Below are positions 23,679-33,350 of a DNA stretch of 64,000 bases, piece after piece. The DNA is from JACKFB01 sp041389525. GTDB lineage: Bacteria; Myxococcota_A; UBA9042; PHBI01; JACKFB01. A program made the translations under genes and the position numbers. A model generated the notes under the pieces. It saw nothing but the letters and a program-made list of their open reading frames with translations. It did no database searches and had not been told where the DNA came from. Numbering within the stretch: the stretch's first letter is position 1; every line of letters starts with the position of its first letter. Location: assembly GCA_041389525.1 (NCBI GenBank), contig JAWKRR010000009.1:1-64000 (forward strand), given 5' to 3'.

Positions 23679-26641
23679 CGCGCGGGCGGTGGGCGGGAGT
23701 GCTGGCGCTTTGCTGCGTTGCAGTATTCGGAACCGCCCAAGCGCTAGCGTCCGCTCCCACACCTGCCCCCGCGAACACCGGCGGTGCAGCGGGGCTCGTG
23801 CCGGATGTGCCCGCGAAGGGCGGTGACCGGTGGGTGCTGGAGCCCGGCGCCGACCGGACCGCGGCTCGCCTGGGGGCGGCGGCCGCGCGGAGCCTCGGCC
23901 GATCGGCGCCAACCGTCGACCTGTCGCCCAGCGCGCTGACCTTGCGCTTCGTCGATGATCCCCCCGGGTCGCTGGTCTTCACGCACAGCGCGGGCGAGGA
24001 CGCCGCCCCAAGCGCCCACGGCGGGGTGCGGCTGCCGGAGGGGCTGGCCGACGAGGACCGGGCCGACCTCCTGGCGGCGCTGGACGCGGTCACGCCACCG
24101 CTGGCTTGGCGCCGCGTCTCAGCGCCGCCCGTGGTCCAGGCCTACCCTGTCGAGCGCGCCCTGGCGCAGCGGTCGCTGGCCGCGCGGAAGGCGGCCGCCG
24201 CCGCGCGAGACGCGAGTCGCCCGGAACGGTTCGAGTTCGCCCCTGTGGGCGCGCGCCTCGCTGCCGAGGCTGCCGCCATCGAGGCCATGGGCCTCGCCGA
24301 CCCCGAATCCTCAGCGTCCATCGGCACGATCGAGGCCCGGCTCCGCGACGTGCGAGGGGCTCCGAAGCTCTGGGCCGCGGCGGCCTACGAGGCGCTGCGC
24401 AACGGTCACCCGACCCAAGCCCTCGCCTACGCGGACGTGGCCACCCGCATGGACCACCTCGACGCCGACGCCCTGCACGCGTGGCACGCCGCCCACGGCC
24501 GACCCCACGGCGCATTGCCGGATGACGCCGTCGCCAGCGCCCTGCCGCAGCCGCCGACGGAGGCGCTCCCGCCGCTGGCGCTGTGGTTGGCGGCGGCGGC
24601 CGCGTTCTGGTTCGCGGCCGCCTACAGACCCTCCCATCAGCACCCCGGTGGGCCCGCCCGCCTCCTCGTCGTCGTCAGCCTCGCCCTGGGCGCTGGCGCC
24701 TACCTCGCCAGCGACTCCCGAACCGCCGCCGGGGTCGCCCCGCCGCCCCTCCCCGACCCGTGGCTCGCCCCCCTGGCCGGTGGCCCATGCGACGCCGACC
24801 CCGCCCTGTGGACCGAGAGCGGCTGGCTGATCTTCGCCGAGTGCGACGGCGCCCCGACCCGCTTCTACCTCGCCCCGGGCCCCACGCCGGGCGCGCCCGC
24901 CGAGGTCGGCACCACCTCAGCGCGCCCAGGCCCCACCGTCGACGCCGCCACCCGCCGCCTGCGCGACCTGAGCCTCAGCGCCCCCCTCCCCCGCGCGACG
25001 CGCCCTGCCGACGCAGCCGTGGCCTCCGTCGTCGACCCGCCAGCCGACCGCGCCGAACGCCGCCTCGCCGCGGTCCTCGCCGCCGCCTCCCTGCCCGCGC
25101 TGCTGTTCACGATCTTCCTAGCGCTCGCCTCGCTGTTTCGCGCCGGCCGCGCCGACCGGGGCCTCGGCCTCGCGCTCGCGCTGGCCCTCGCGCTCACGCT
25201 CGCCACCCGCACGCTCACACCCGCCCGCCTCGTCATGGAGTACACGGGCTACGACCTCACCGCCCGGCTGGCCTCCCTCGCCCCGCTGCCTCGCTACGGC
25301 GCCGGCAGCGTCTGGCTCTACGGCCCCGTCCTCGATCTCCTCGGCGTCGACCACCGCCACCTGCAGTGGACCAACCGCCTCCTGGGCGCTTTGACCCTGC
25401 TGCCCCTGAGCCACCTGACCTACCGCCTCAGCGACCGCTCCCGCCTCGCCACCGCCGTCGCCGCCCTGCTCTTCGCCTCCCTCCCCGTCTTCTGGCGCGA
25501 CCACTCCGCCGAGGGCATCCAGACCGGCACTACCTTCCTGCTCATCACCGCGCTGGCCGCCCTCGCCGCCGAACCACGCCCCAGGCTGCCCCCCGGCCCC
25601 GTGCTGGCCGTCCCGCTCCTCGCCTGGGCCGCGGTCTGCCGCCCCGAGGTCCTGCCCGCCCTCCCCTTCGCCGCCGCCGCGGTGCTCCTGATGCCGGGCC
25701 GCACGCCAGGTCCCCGCCGCGCCGCCCTCCTCCTCGCCGCCTGCGCCCTCGTCACCGCCCTGCTCCCCCACGCCGCCTGGCTCGCCGGGAGCACCGCCCG
25801 CCAGCTCGCCGAGACCGGCATCGCCACCCCCGAGGCCACGCTCCAGCGCGTCCCCGGCGTCCTGCTCACCCGCAACATCTTCGTCGACGGCCCCTGGCTC
25901 CCCGCCGCCTGCCTCGTGTGGCTGCTCGCGGCCTTCTGGACCTCCCGCCGCGGCTTGCTCGCCACCGCGCTGATGGCCCTGTCAGCCCTCGCTTGGCTCG
26001 CCATGACCGCGGTCGACCTCCCTCGCATCAGCATCCCCCGCGTCCACCTGCCCGCGCTCTGCCTCCTGCTGCCGCTCATCGGCGTAGGCGCCGCCCGCCT
26101 GCACCGTTGGCCCGTCGCCACCTGGCTGCTCAGCGCCGCGGTCCTCGCCTCCACCCTCGTCCGCGCCCCCGCCATCCTCGCGACCGGGAACGCCGACGCC
26201 GAGGAAGCCCTCATCCGCGCCGCCGCCGCCGCCGCCCAGCAATACCCGCAGAGCTGCGTCGCCACCCTCTCCTCAGGCGACCCGCCACCGCCCGCAAAGA
26301 CCCCGCGCCACTTCCCGCGCTACCTCTTCGGCGGCCACCCGGTCACCGGCCTCGACGAGCTGCAGTCCGTGCGCGCGCGCTGCCCGGGCCCGGCCATCGC
26401 CATCCTGGGGACGCGCTGCTACATGGCCGAGCGCCCCCCGGGCCTCCCCGCGCCGCCAGCCCCCGGTCTGCTCGACGTGTGCCAGCGCTTCGCCGCGAGC
26501 CACCGCCTCACGCCTCTGAGCCGCGCCGAGATCCCCAACCGTGCCGCGGGCACCTTCGCGATGTACCCGGACGCGCCGACCCTCGACGTGGGCGTCTACC
26601 TCGTCGAGTCGTCGGACTCGGACCCACGCTCGACCCCGTAG
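23675..26641 (+). CDS. Polytopic membrane protein with periplasmic N-terminal domain
   Basis: A 988-residue membrane protein. A signal segment (VLALCCVAVFG) precedes a soluble region with the motif DRWVLEPGADR, the same N-terminal domain as its upstream partner. Helices near residues 305-325 and 335-350 flank a soluble loop, and about ten further hydrophobic segments run from residue 465 to 845. The last 130 residues are soluble. The layout of many helices with a long terminal domain recalls GT-C glycosyltransferases (PMT/ArnT-like), but no clear acidic catalytic motif was identified, so this remains a guess. The GTG start overlaps the TPR gene stop. The 3' end overlaps the convergent regulator gene by 46 bases. 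Confidence 0.72.
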   Translation: MTRGRWAGVLALCCVAVFGTAQALASAPTPAPANTGGAAGLVPDVPAKGGDRWVLEPGADRTAARLGAAAARSLGRSAPTVDLSPSALTLRFVDDPPGSLVFTHSAGEDAAPSAHGGVRLPEGLADEDRADLLAALDAVTPPLAWRRVSAPPVVQAYPVERALAQRSLAARKAAAAARDASRPERFEFAPVGARLAAEAAAIEAMGLADPESSASIGTIEARLRDVRGAPKLWAAAAYEALRNGHPTQALAYADVATRMDHLDADALHAWHAAHGRPHGALPDDAVASALPQPPTEALPPLALWLAAAAAFWFAAAYRPSHQHPGGPARLLVVVSLALGAGAYLASDSRTAAGVAPPPLPDPWLAPLAGGPCDADPALWTESGWLIFAECDGAPTRFYLAPGPTPGAPAEVGTTSARPGPTVDAATRRLRDLSLSAPLPRATRPADAAVASVVDPPADRAERRLAAVLAAASLPALLFTIFLALASLFRAGRADRGLGLALALALALTLATRTLTPARLVMEYTGYDLTARLASLAPLPRYGAGSVWLYGPVLDLLGVDHRHLQWTNRLLGALTLLPLSHLTYRLSDRSRLATAVAALLFASLPVFWRDHSAEGIQTGTTFLLITALAALAAEPRPRLPPGPVLAVPLLAWAAVCRPEVLPALPFAAAAVLLMPGRTPGPRRAALLLAACALVTALLPHAAWLAGSTARQLAETGIATPEATLQRVPGVLLTRNIFVDGPWLPAACLVWLLAAFWTSRRGLLATALMALSALAWLAMTAVDLPRISIPRVHLPALCLLLPLIGVGAARLHRWPVATWLLSAAVLASTLVRAPAILATGNADAEEALIRAAAAAAQQYPQSCVATLSSGDPPPPAKTPRHFPRYLFGGHPVTGLDELQSVRARCPGPAIAILGTRCYMAERPPGLPAPPAPGLLDVCQRFAASHRLTPLSRAEIPNRAAGTFAMYPDAPTLDVGVYLVESSDSDPRSTP

Positions 26642-27975
26642 CGCTCGATCCAGCGGTAGATCTGCTTGCGATCACGCCCGAAATGCCGCGCCACCGCGCT
26701 GACGTTGTGGCCGTGCTCGTGCATCGCGGCGACAAACTCCTCGCGCGGCACGTGCCGGGAGCGCCCCTCCCTCGGCGGCCGCGAATCGACCGCAAATGCC
26801 CGCCCCGAGCCGGTGCGAGGCCCCTTCACCGGCGGCCCGTGGCGCCACCCGCGCAGGAAGTCAGGCAGCTGCGAGAACTTGTATGGCGGGCCGCTGCGAA
26901 TGGCCGCCAGACCGCGCATCACCTGGCGCAGCTCGCGCACATTGAATGGCCACGTGTAGAGCAGACACGCCTCGACCACGTCGGGCTCGAAGAGCAGCCC
27001 GCTCCCAGGCTTCGCGGCCAGGAAATGACGCGCCAGCCGCAAGATGTCCTCGCGACGCTCGCGAAGCGGCGGCAGCTCGACCGTCCAGTCCCGCAAGCGC
27101 GCGTACAGGTCAGGGCGAAAGCGCCCCTCGGCGACCGCGGCCTCGAGATCGGCGTTGGTGGCCGCGACGATCCTCACGTTCACGGGGACGGGCCGGGTCG
27201 CACCCACGGGCGCGACCTCTTTCTGCTCGAGGGCGCGCAGCAGGCGTGGCTGGAGCATCGCCGGCAGGTCACCGACCTCGTCCAAGAAGAGCGTGCCGCC
27301 CTCGGCCTCGCGGAAGTAGCCGATGCGGCTCTGGGACGCGCCGGTGAAGGCGCCTTTCTCGTGGCCGAAGAAGGCCGCGTCGGCGAGCTGTTCGGGGATG
27401 GCGGTGCAGTTCACCGGCACGAACGAGCCGCGGCGTGCGCTCGCGCGGTGCACGAGGCTCGCGAAGACCTCCTTGCCGACGCCGGTCTCGCCGAGCAGCA
27501 GGACCGTGAGGTCGGCGTGAGCGGTCTCCAGGGCGCGCGCGCAGGCCTCTCGGAAGACGGGCGCGACGCCGATGATCCCCTCGTCCGGGTCTTCGCAGTC
27601 CGGCTCGTCGCTGCGCCTCGTGACCACCGCGGAGGTCGCGCCGAAGCGCAACACATCGCCGAGGGCCAGCGACCCGGACGCGCTGGCCACCCCGTTGTGG
27701 AAGGTGCCGTTCCGGCTCCCCGCGTCCTCGAACTCCAAGAGCCCGCTGCGACCCGCGTGTAGCCGGAAATGCTGCCCGCTGATGCGCGAGTCGGCCACGG
27801 TCAGCTCCGCGTCACCGCCGGCCCGGCCCACCGTGAGCGTCCGCGTCACGGTGATCAGGCGGTCGACCGCGGTCGCGTCCGGCGAATCGACGATGCGCAG
27901 CGCCCGCGGCGGGACCCCAGCCCCGCTCTGAGCGGTCCGCGGCTCGTCGACGATGGTGTGGGTCAGCTTGCGCAT
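26596..27975 (-). CDS. FHA-domain sigma-54-dependent transcriptional activator
   Basis: A 459-residue enhancer-binding protein. An N-terminal FHA domain (about 45-110; VGRAGGDAEL, SRISGQHFRLH, GSRNGTFHNG) should bind phosphothreonine peptides. The AAA+ domain follows with Walker A GETGVGKE (Lys168), the sigma-54-contacting GAFTGA loop near residue 208, Walker B GTLFLDEVGDLP, and a sensor-type RPDLYARLRDW. A Fis-type helix-turn-helix (VSAVARHFGRDRKQIYRWIERYG) ends the protein. FHA activators are common in Myxococcota and link Ser/Thr kinases to sigma-54 promoters. The ATG at 27975 has no good Shine-Dalgarno; a TTG at 28026 is a weaker alternative. The target genes are unknown. Confidence 0.93.
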   Translation of the reverse strand: MRKLTHTIVDEPRTAQSGAGVPPRALRIVDSPDATAVDRLITVTRTLTVGRAGGDAELTVADSRISGQHFRLHAGRSGLLEFEDAGSRNGTFHNGVASASGSLALGDVLRFGATSAVVTRRSDEPDCEDPDEGIIGVAPVFREACARALETAHADLTVLLLGETGVGKEVFASLVHRASARRGSFVPVNCTAIPEQLADAAFFGHEKGAFTGASQSRIGYFREAEGGTLFLDEVGDLPAMLQPRLLRALEQKEVAPVGATRPVPVNVRIVAATNADLEAAVAEGRFRPDLYARLRDWTVELPPLRERREDILRLARHFLAAKPGSGLLFEPDVVEACLLYTWPFNVRELRQVMRGLAAIRSGPPYKFSQLPDFLRGWRHGPPVKGPRTGSGRAFAVDSRPPREGRSRHVPREEFVAAMHEHGHNVSAVARHFGRDRKQIYRWIERYGVERGSESDDSTR

Positions 27976-28112
27976 GGCCCGGAGGTTCGGCCGGTTCGGT
28001 CCGCCCGTCAAATCGCCAGGTTGCAAGCATGCGCCGGCTCAACCACGCCAGCCCGGTCGCCATCGGGGCCGCCGCGGCCGCCGCGCCACCGCCGCCGGCC
28101 TAGCCCATCGGC

Positions 28113-29504
28113 TCAGTCAAAGGTCGCGACGACGGGACCGTCGACGCCGGCACGCCACGCTGGAACCACCAAGGTGCGCCCTTGGAAGACGATGCTGAGC
28201 GGGGGGCCCCCGGGCTCAAAGCGGGCGTCGACGCCGTTGAGAAACGGGAAAATCGTGAACAGGTCGATGGGGCCGCCGCCGGTCGCGCCGTCCTTGTCCG
28301 CGTCGTAGAGGAACCACGCGATGGCGGTCCGCGCGGCCGCCGCCAGCTCGGCGGTGGCGAGGTCCAGGCTGCCCGCGGACAAGCTGTCACGGCCGTGGAT
28401 GGTGGCCTGCGACGCCGTGAACACGACGAGGACGGTCTGGTCGGGGTCGTCGAAGGGGACGTCGGAGATGAGCGAGCCCGCGAGGCTGTCGGCGGCGGGC
28501 AGCGTGCGGAGGTAGACCGCGGGGTTCGAGCGCACGAAGGGCTCGCGGTAGTAGTGGATGGGCAGCCCGCTCTCGGTGGCGCCGGAGACGACGAACTCGT
28601 GCGGCACGCCGCCCCGCACGGCGACGGGGCCGTAGCTGCCGGTCGCGTCCGCGCTCGCCTCCGCGACGGGTGCGCCGACGCGAGCGCCCGTCGCCGGGTC
28701 GACCTCGTAGACGCTGACCGTGGCTGAGGGAGCCGGCGTGTTCTCACCGAGGGCCAGCACCTTGCCCGAGACGAGGATGGGTTCCGCGGGGACGATGGCC
28801 GTGGTCGCCGGCGCGGCCCCGTCGTTGAAGAACGTGTAGAGGGCGTCGAAGGATTCGGCGCTGGTGCCCGCCTGGTAGTGGTCGGCGCCCGAGAGCGCGA
28901 CGTTGGTGGCGCCGGGGATGTCCCCCTTGTCTTTGACGATGGCGTCGGCGTCCGAATAGAGGTTCAGGGTCGGCGTGCCGCCGTCAACGCCCGCGGGGCC
29001 CGTCTTGAGGCTGCTGGCCACGTGCGCGTAGTGGGCGACCAGCGGCGCGCGCGCGGCGTCCGACAGGAAGGTGTAGCCCAATCCGCCGCCGGCCGAGTGG
29101 CCCACGAGGTCGACCTGGGTCTTGCCCGTGACGGCCAAGGCCTCGCGGACCAGCGCCTCGAGCGCGTCCGCGGACTCGGTCCCGCCGCCGCCCAGGGTGT
29201 TCCAGTCCAAGCGATAGAGCTCGTCGTCGCAGTAGCCGTTCGCGACGAAGCGCATGATGTGCGGCGCCCAGGTATCTCCGGCGGCGAGGAGGCCGTGCGC
29301 GAAGACGATGGGCCGATGGGCGGAGCGGCAGGGTGGCGTCACGACCTCGGCGTCAGGCGCTGCGTCTGCCGCGACCTCGGGCGCCGCGTCGGAGACCGCG
29401 TCCGCGACATCGGGGACCGCCAACCCGTTGCTCGCCCCGTCGCAGGCGAGCAGGCCACACATCAGCAAACCGACCACACACCCCCACACGCGGACGCCGT
29501 TCAT
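28113..29504 (-). CDS. Lipase-like alpha/beta hydrolase lipoprotein
   Basis: A 463-residue lipoprotein: signal peptide with lipobox LLAC, then an Asp/Ala-rich linker (about residues 28-52). The hydrolase domain has the oxyanion strand PIVFAHGLLAAGDTW, nucleophile elbow GHSAGGG (Ser137), a candidate Asp in LYSDADAIV and His in GADHYQAG. The C-terminal 230 residues are beta-rich (SVYEVDPATG, FVVSGATESG), resembling the accessory domains of family I lipases. It probably acts on lipids or esters outside the cell or at the outer membrane. It lies just upstream of the FHA regulator gene on the same strand, 137 bases apart. Confidence 0.83.
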   Translation of the reverse strand: MNGVRVWGCVVGLLMCGLLACDGASNGLAVPDVADAVSDAAPEVAADAAPDAEVVTPPCRSAHRPIVFAHGLLAAGDTWAPHIMRFVANGYCDDELYRLDWNTLGGGGTESADALEALVREALAVTGKTQVDLVGHSAGGGLGYTFLSDAARAPLVAHYAHVASSLKTGPAGVDGGTPTLNLYSDADAIVKDKGDIPGATNVALSGADHYQAGTSAESFDALYTFFNDGAAPATTAIVPAEPILVSGKVLALGENTPAPSATVSVYEVDPATGARVGAPVAEASADATGSYGPVAVRGGVPHEFVVSGATESGLPIHYYREPFVRSNPAVYLRTLPAADSLAGSLISDVPFDDPDQTVLVVFTASQATIHGRDSLSAGSLDLATAELAAAARTAIAWFLYDADKDGATGGGPIDLFTIFPFLNGVDARFEPGGPPLSIVFQGRTLVVPAWRAGVDGPVVATFD

Positions 29505-29721
29505 GGGCCACTTCCCCTCTCGATGGTAGTCCGCCGACGGTAGCTCAGTCCTCCCGCGGTGTCAGGCGAGGGCCGCCCGAATCGCGGCAGCCGCGCGCCC
29601 GGATCGCCCGCGCAGATCGGCGAGTTGGGGCGTGCCCAAATCACCCCACAAGGTTTGAAGACAGTGACGCCGCGTGCTACTTGATCGGTGTGAGGGTGCA
29701 CACATGGCGGGGAGAAACTCG

Positions 29722-32700
29722 ATGGGAACTCGACTCGTTCGGTTGACGGCTAGTCGGTCGCTGGCGCTGGCTCTCATGCTAGCGCCGCTTGGGTTTGCGG
29801 CGTGCAGCGACAGCAGCTCCGGCGCGGACGCGGGCGACGTTGGGGACGTGGCGAGTGACGCGGTGGTCCTGCCCGACACATCGCCGGACACCGCCAACGA
29901 CGTCACCCAAGGCGATGTCGGCACGCCCGACCCCGGTGGTTTTGGCTGGCCCTGCACCGGAAACGTCGACTGCCTGTCCGGCTGGTGCGTCGAGGGCGCC
30001 AACGGATACATCTGCACCAAGGCCTGTTCGGAGACCTGCCCGGTGGGCTTCGACTGCAAGTCCGCGGTCACCGAAGGCCAGGACATCGCGTTTCTGTGCG
30101 TGCCGCGCCTGCTGAAGCTGTGCACGCCGTGTACCGAGGACTTCCAGTGCAACGGCGGCGTCTGCCTGCAAATCGGCGGCGAGGGCCAGTGCGGCTTCGC
30201 GTGCACGGCGGCCGCGGGCTGCCCGGAGGGCTTCAACTGCCTGGCCGACCCGAGCGAAGAGCATCAGGGCACATGGTGTCAGCCGGCCTCGGGTAGCTGC
30301 GGCTGCAACGAGCAGACCGCCGGCGGACAGCGGAGCTGCCTGAGCACCAACGCCATCGGGACCTGCTTCGGCATCGAGGTGTGCGACCCCGCGGTGGGTT
30401 GGAACGGCTGCAGCGCGCCGGCCCCGGCACCCGAGGATTGTGACGGCAAAGACAACGACTGCGACGGCCTCATCGATGAGGGGCTGCCCAAGGGGGAGCT
30501 CTGCAGCATCGCGGTCGAGGGCGTCGGCAGCTGCGCGGGCGTGCGGGTCTGCCAGGGGCCTGATGGCTGGGTCTGCCAGGGCGCCTCGCCCGAGGCGGAG
30601 GCCTGCGATTTCCTCGACAACGACTGTGATGGGAAGATCGACGAGGACTTCAAGACCGGCGATCTCTACGTCGGCGCGCAGCACTGCGGCACCTGCAACG
30701 CCAGCTGCGACACGGGCTTCCCGAACGCGCTGTCGACCTCCTGCGGGCAGCTCGGCGGCAAGCCCCAGTGTCTGGTCGACACCTGCGCGCCAGGCTACGT
30801 CAAGGCGAACCCCTTTCAGTGCTTGGCGAACTTCTCCAACGTCTGCCAGCCCTGCTCGACCGACGAGAACTGCCCGGGTGACGGCGACGCCGCCTGCGTG
30901 CAGCTGTCGGACGGCAAGTTCTGCGGACAGCCTTGCGAGAACACCGCGGAGTGCCCCTTTGGCTACGACTGCGCCGAAGTGGGCGCCGCGATGAAGCAGT
31001 GCATCCCGCAGAGCAACACGTGCACCTGCGACGGCTCGAACACGAACCTCCAGCGCGCGTGTTCGGAGACCTACGTGCCCCCGGACGCCGGGCAGCCGGC
31101 CTACACCTGTCAGGGCTTCGAGCCGTGCACCGCGGGCGGTTGGGGCGGCTGCATGCTGCCCGCCGAGGCGTGCGACGGCTTCGACAACGACTGCGATGGC
31201 CTCGTCGACGAGGGCTTCAAGTCGGAGTCCGGCGCCTACACGGACGTCGAACACTGCGGCGACTGCAAGATCACCTGCTTGGCGCTGGCCGCCCCGAACG
31301 CCGAGCCCGCGTGCGACAGCAGCGGCGCCGTCCCCACCTGCGCTTACGAGTGCGACGCGGGCTGGTTTGACGTCAACGGCCTGCCCGGCGACGGCTGCGA
31401 ATGCCAGCCCCAGGCGGGTCCGGACGTCGCGGGCGACGGCATCGACTCCGACTGCGACGGCATCGATGGTGAGATCGACGCGGCGGTCTTCGTGGCCAAG
31501 GACGGCGGCGACGACAACCCGGGCACCATCGACGCGCCCATGCTGACCGTGGAGGCCGCCATCGAGCGCGCCTTCGACACGGGCAAGCGCGACGTCTACG
31601 TGGCGACCGGCGTGTACTCCGAGAACGTCCTTTTGCTCGACGGCATCGGGGTTTTTGGAGGCTACGCGTCGAACTTCCGGCAGCAGAACGTCATCACCTT
31701 CGAGACCGCCATCATCGGCCAGGACCCGACGCCGGAGCGGCCCGGCGCGGTGAGCGCCATCGACGTCGGTAACGGCGCCGGCAGCGACCCGACGGTGTTC
31801 AGCGGCTTCACGGTCTTCGGCGCGAACGCGGCGAACGTGACCAGCGCCAACAGCTACGCCATCTACATCCGCGACAGCGGGTCGAAGCTGGCCGTGCGGA
31901 AGTGCCGGGTCTTCGGCGGCGCGGGCGGCGCAGGGACTCCCGGCAGCGCGGGGAGCGACGGCGTCGATGGCGTCGACGGCAGCGTCGGCAAGGCCGCATA
32001 TGACGTGAACAAGTTCTCGGGCTTCCAGCGCACCTGTGGGGCGAGCGACGCGCTGACCGGCGGGGCCGGCGGCGCGCTGACCTGCGGCGGAGTCGACGTC
32101 TCCGGCGGCGCCGGCGGCATCTCGGTGTGCCCGGAGCGCGGCGTCACCCCGCCGGCCACGGAGAACGGCGTGGTCGGTAAGGGCCCCAGCGGTGGCGCCG
32201 GTGGCGCCGCGGGTTGGGACCTGCTGATCGAGACCAATCAAGCGTGCGGCACCTGCAGCGTGCCCCCCGACAATCACCCGATGAGCGCGGGGCTCGGCGT
32301 CCCGGGCGCCGCAGGGGCTTGGGGCGCGAGCGGACAAGGCTGCAACCAGAACGCGGGCCAGAACGTCAACGGTCACTGGGCCGGCTTGCCGGGCGTGGCA
32401 GGCGCAGCGGCCGCCCACGGCAGCGGCGGCGGCGGCGGCGGCTCGGGCGGCGGCGTCGAGGTCACCGGAAGCCAGTGCACGTCGATCAACCAGACGGGCG
32501 GCGATGACATCGGCGGTTCGGGTGGCGGCGCCGGTTCCGGCGGCTGCGCGGGCACGGGCGGCTCCGGCGGCAAGGCCGGCGGCGGCAGCTTCGGCATCTT
32601 CGTGACCTACACCTCCGCGCCCCCGAGCATCCCGGTGCTCACCGGCAACACCGTGCGGCGCGGCACCGGCGGCACCGGCGGCGCCGGCGGCCCCGGCGGA

Positions 32701-33021
32701 GCGGGCGGCGTGCCCGGGTCTGGCGCGCCCGGCGGCGCCTCGGGTGAAGGCAAGAGCTCGACCTTCTGCGCGTTCGCGGGCGCTCCGGGCGGCAACGGCG
32801 GACAGGGCGGCCACGGCGGCGGCGGCGGCGGCGGCTGCGGAGGCGCCAGCTACGCGATCTTCGTCAACCTCGGCGGCGGCAGCCAGGCGCTGGGTTCCTA
32901 CGCGTCACAGAACCAGTTCATCATGGGCGGCTCCGGCGGCACCGGCGGCCCCGGCGGCGCGTCGCTCGGCAACAGCGGCAGCGCTGGTTCGACCGGTGCG
33001 TCGGCGTCGACCAACTTCTAA
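29722..33021 (+). CDS. MopE-like/beta-helix lipoprotein with glycine-rich C-terminus
   Basis: A 1099-residue lipoprotein with lipobox GFAAC (Cys28) and an acidic linker after it. Residues about 75-580 hold many Cys pairs and four MopE-type motifs of the pattern CDGxDNDCDGxxDE near residues 239, 294, 483 and 572, predicted to bind Ca or another metal. Residues about 590-740 resemble a right-handed beta-helix (KDGGDDNPGTIDAPMLTVEAA). From about residue 735 the chain is very Gly-rich with GGAGG and GSGG runs, like PE_PGRS or collagen-like tails. It is probably surface-exposed. The ATG at 29722 has GGGGAG 7 bases upstream; an ATG at 29704 is possible. Confidence 0.85.
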   Translation: MGTRLVRLTASRSLALALMLAPLGFAACSDSSSGADAGDVGDVASDAVVLPDTSPDTANDVTQGDVGTPDPGGFGWPCTGNVDCLSGWCVEGANGYICTKACSETCPVGFDCKSAVTEGQDIAFLCVPRLLKLCTPCTEDFQCNGGVCLQIGGEGQCGFACTAAAGCPEGFNCLADPSEEHQGTWCQPASGSCGCNEQTAGGQRSCLSTNAIGTCFGIEVCDPAVGWNGCSAPAPAPEDCDGKDNDCDGLIDEGLPKGELCSIAVEGVGSCAGVRVCQGPDGWVCQGASPEAEACDFLDNDCDGKIDEDFKTGDLYVGAQHCGTCNASCDTGFPNALSTSCGQLGGKPQCLVDTCAPGYVKANPFQCLANFSNVCQPCSTDENCPGDGDAACVQLSDGKFCGQPCENTAECPFGYDCAEVGAAMKQCIPQSNTCTCDGSNTNLQRACSETYVPPDAGQPAYTCQGFEPCTAGGWGGCMLPAEACDGFDNDCDGLVDEGFKSESGAYTDVEHCGDCKITCLALAAPNAEPACDSSGAVPTCAYECDAGWFDVNGLPGDGCECQPQAGPDVAGDGIDSDCDGIDGEIDAAVFVAKDGGDDNPGTIDAPMLTVEAAIERAFDTGKRDVYVATGVYSENVLLLDGIGVFGGYASNFRQQNVITFETAIIGQDPTPERPGAVSAIDVGNGAGSDPTVFSGFTVFGANAANVTSANSYAIYIRDSGSKLAVRKCRVFGGAGGAGTPGSAGSDGVDGVDGSVGKAAYDVNKFSGFQRTCGASDALTGGAGGALTCGGVDVSGGAGGISVCPERGVTPPATENGVVGKGPSGGAGGAAGWDLLIETNQACGTCSVPPDNHPMSAGLGVPGAAGAWGASGQGCNQNAGQNVNGHWAGLPGVAGAAAAHGSGGGGGGSGGGVEVTGSQCTSINQTGGDDIGGSGGGAGSGGCAGTGGSGGKAGGGSFGIFVTYTSAPPSIPVLTGNTVRRGTGGTGGAGGPGGAGGVPGSGAPGGASGEGKSSTFCAFAGAPGGNGGQGGHGGGGGGGCGGASYAIFVNLGGGSQALGSYASQNQFIMGGSGGTGGPGGASLGNSGSAGSTGASASTNF

Positions 33022-33350
33022 GAGCTGAGGCCGCTGGCTCCCGCCGCACCACGCGGCGCGAGCCAGCGGGCCGTCGCCGCTCGCGCGGGGCGGCACGCGC
33101 TCCGGCGCGCCGCGATCCCCAGGCGCGTCGCTGCGCCCGCGAGTCGGTCGGCCGTCGCGCAGCGGCGCCGGGTGGCCGCGAGACGCGGGCGGGCGGGCCC
33201 AGGCCCAGTACGGGCGGCGTCGTGGACCCGCCGCGGAGTGAGACCCACGCGAGCCGCCGAGCCGCGACCGCACGACCAGCGCCGAGACCTCACGACCGGA
33301 ACTCGAGCGCTGGCTCCGCGGCTTGCGCAGCGGCCAGCGCGGAGGCCGGC
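33022..33350. other. 329-base convergent intergenic region
   Basis: Non-coding spacer between the glycine-rich lipoprotein and the C39-like peptidase gene. It contains a strong hairpin at 33031-33069 and a weaker one at 33314-33344 (7-bp stem CTCCGCG/CGCGGAG) suited to end the convergent transcript. The middle is extremely GC-rich with no recognised gene or RNA. Confidence 0.6.
33031..33069 (+). terminator. Strong GC hairpin after the glycine-rich lipoprotein gene
   Basis: Outer 10-bp stem CCGCTGGCTC/GAGCCAGCGG (33031-33040 and 33060-33069), one C-C mismatch, then an inner 6-bp stem CGCCGC/GCGGCG with a 5-nt loop. It starts 10 bases after the stop codon. No T-tract follows. Confidence 0.65.

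Noticed and set aside
23675..26641. Calling the polytopic membrane protein a glycosyltransferase (GT39-like)
   Set aside because: Topology is compatible, but no catalytic acidic motif in the first periplasmic loop was found, so only a neutral name is given.
29779..32814. 1011-codon open frame on the minus strand
   Set aside because: Antisense to the MopE/glycine-rich lipoprotein. Its Ala/Arg/Val-rich product has no family match, and the plus strand has lipobox, Cys and metal motifs.
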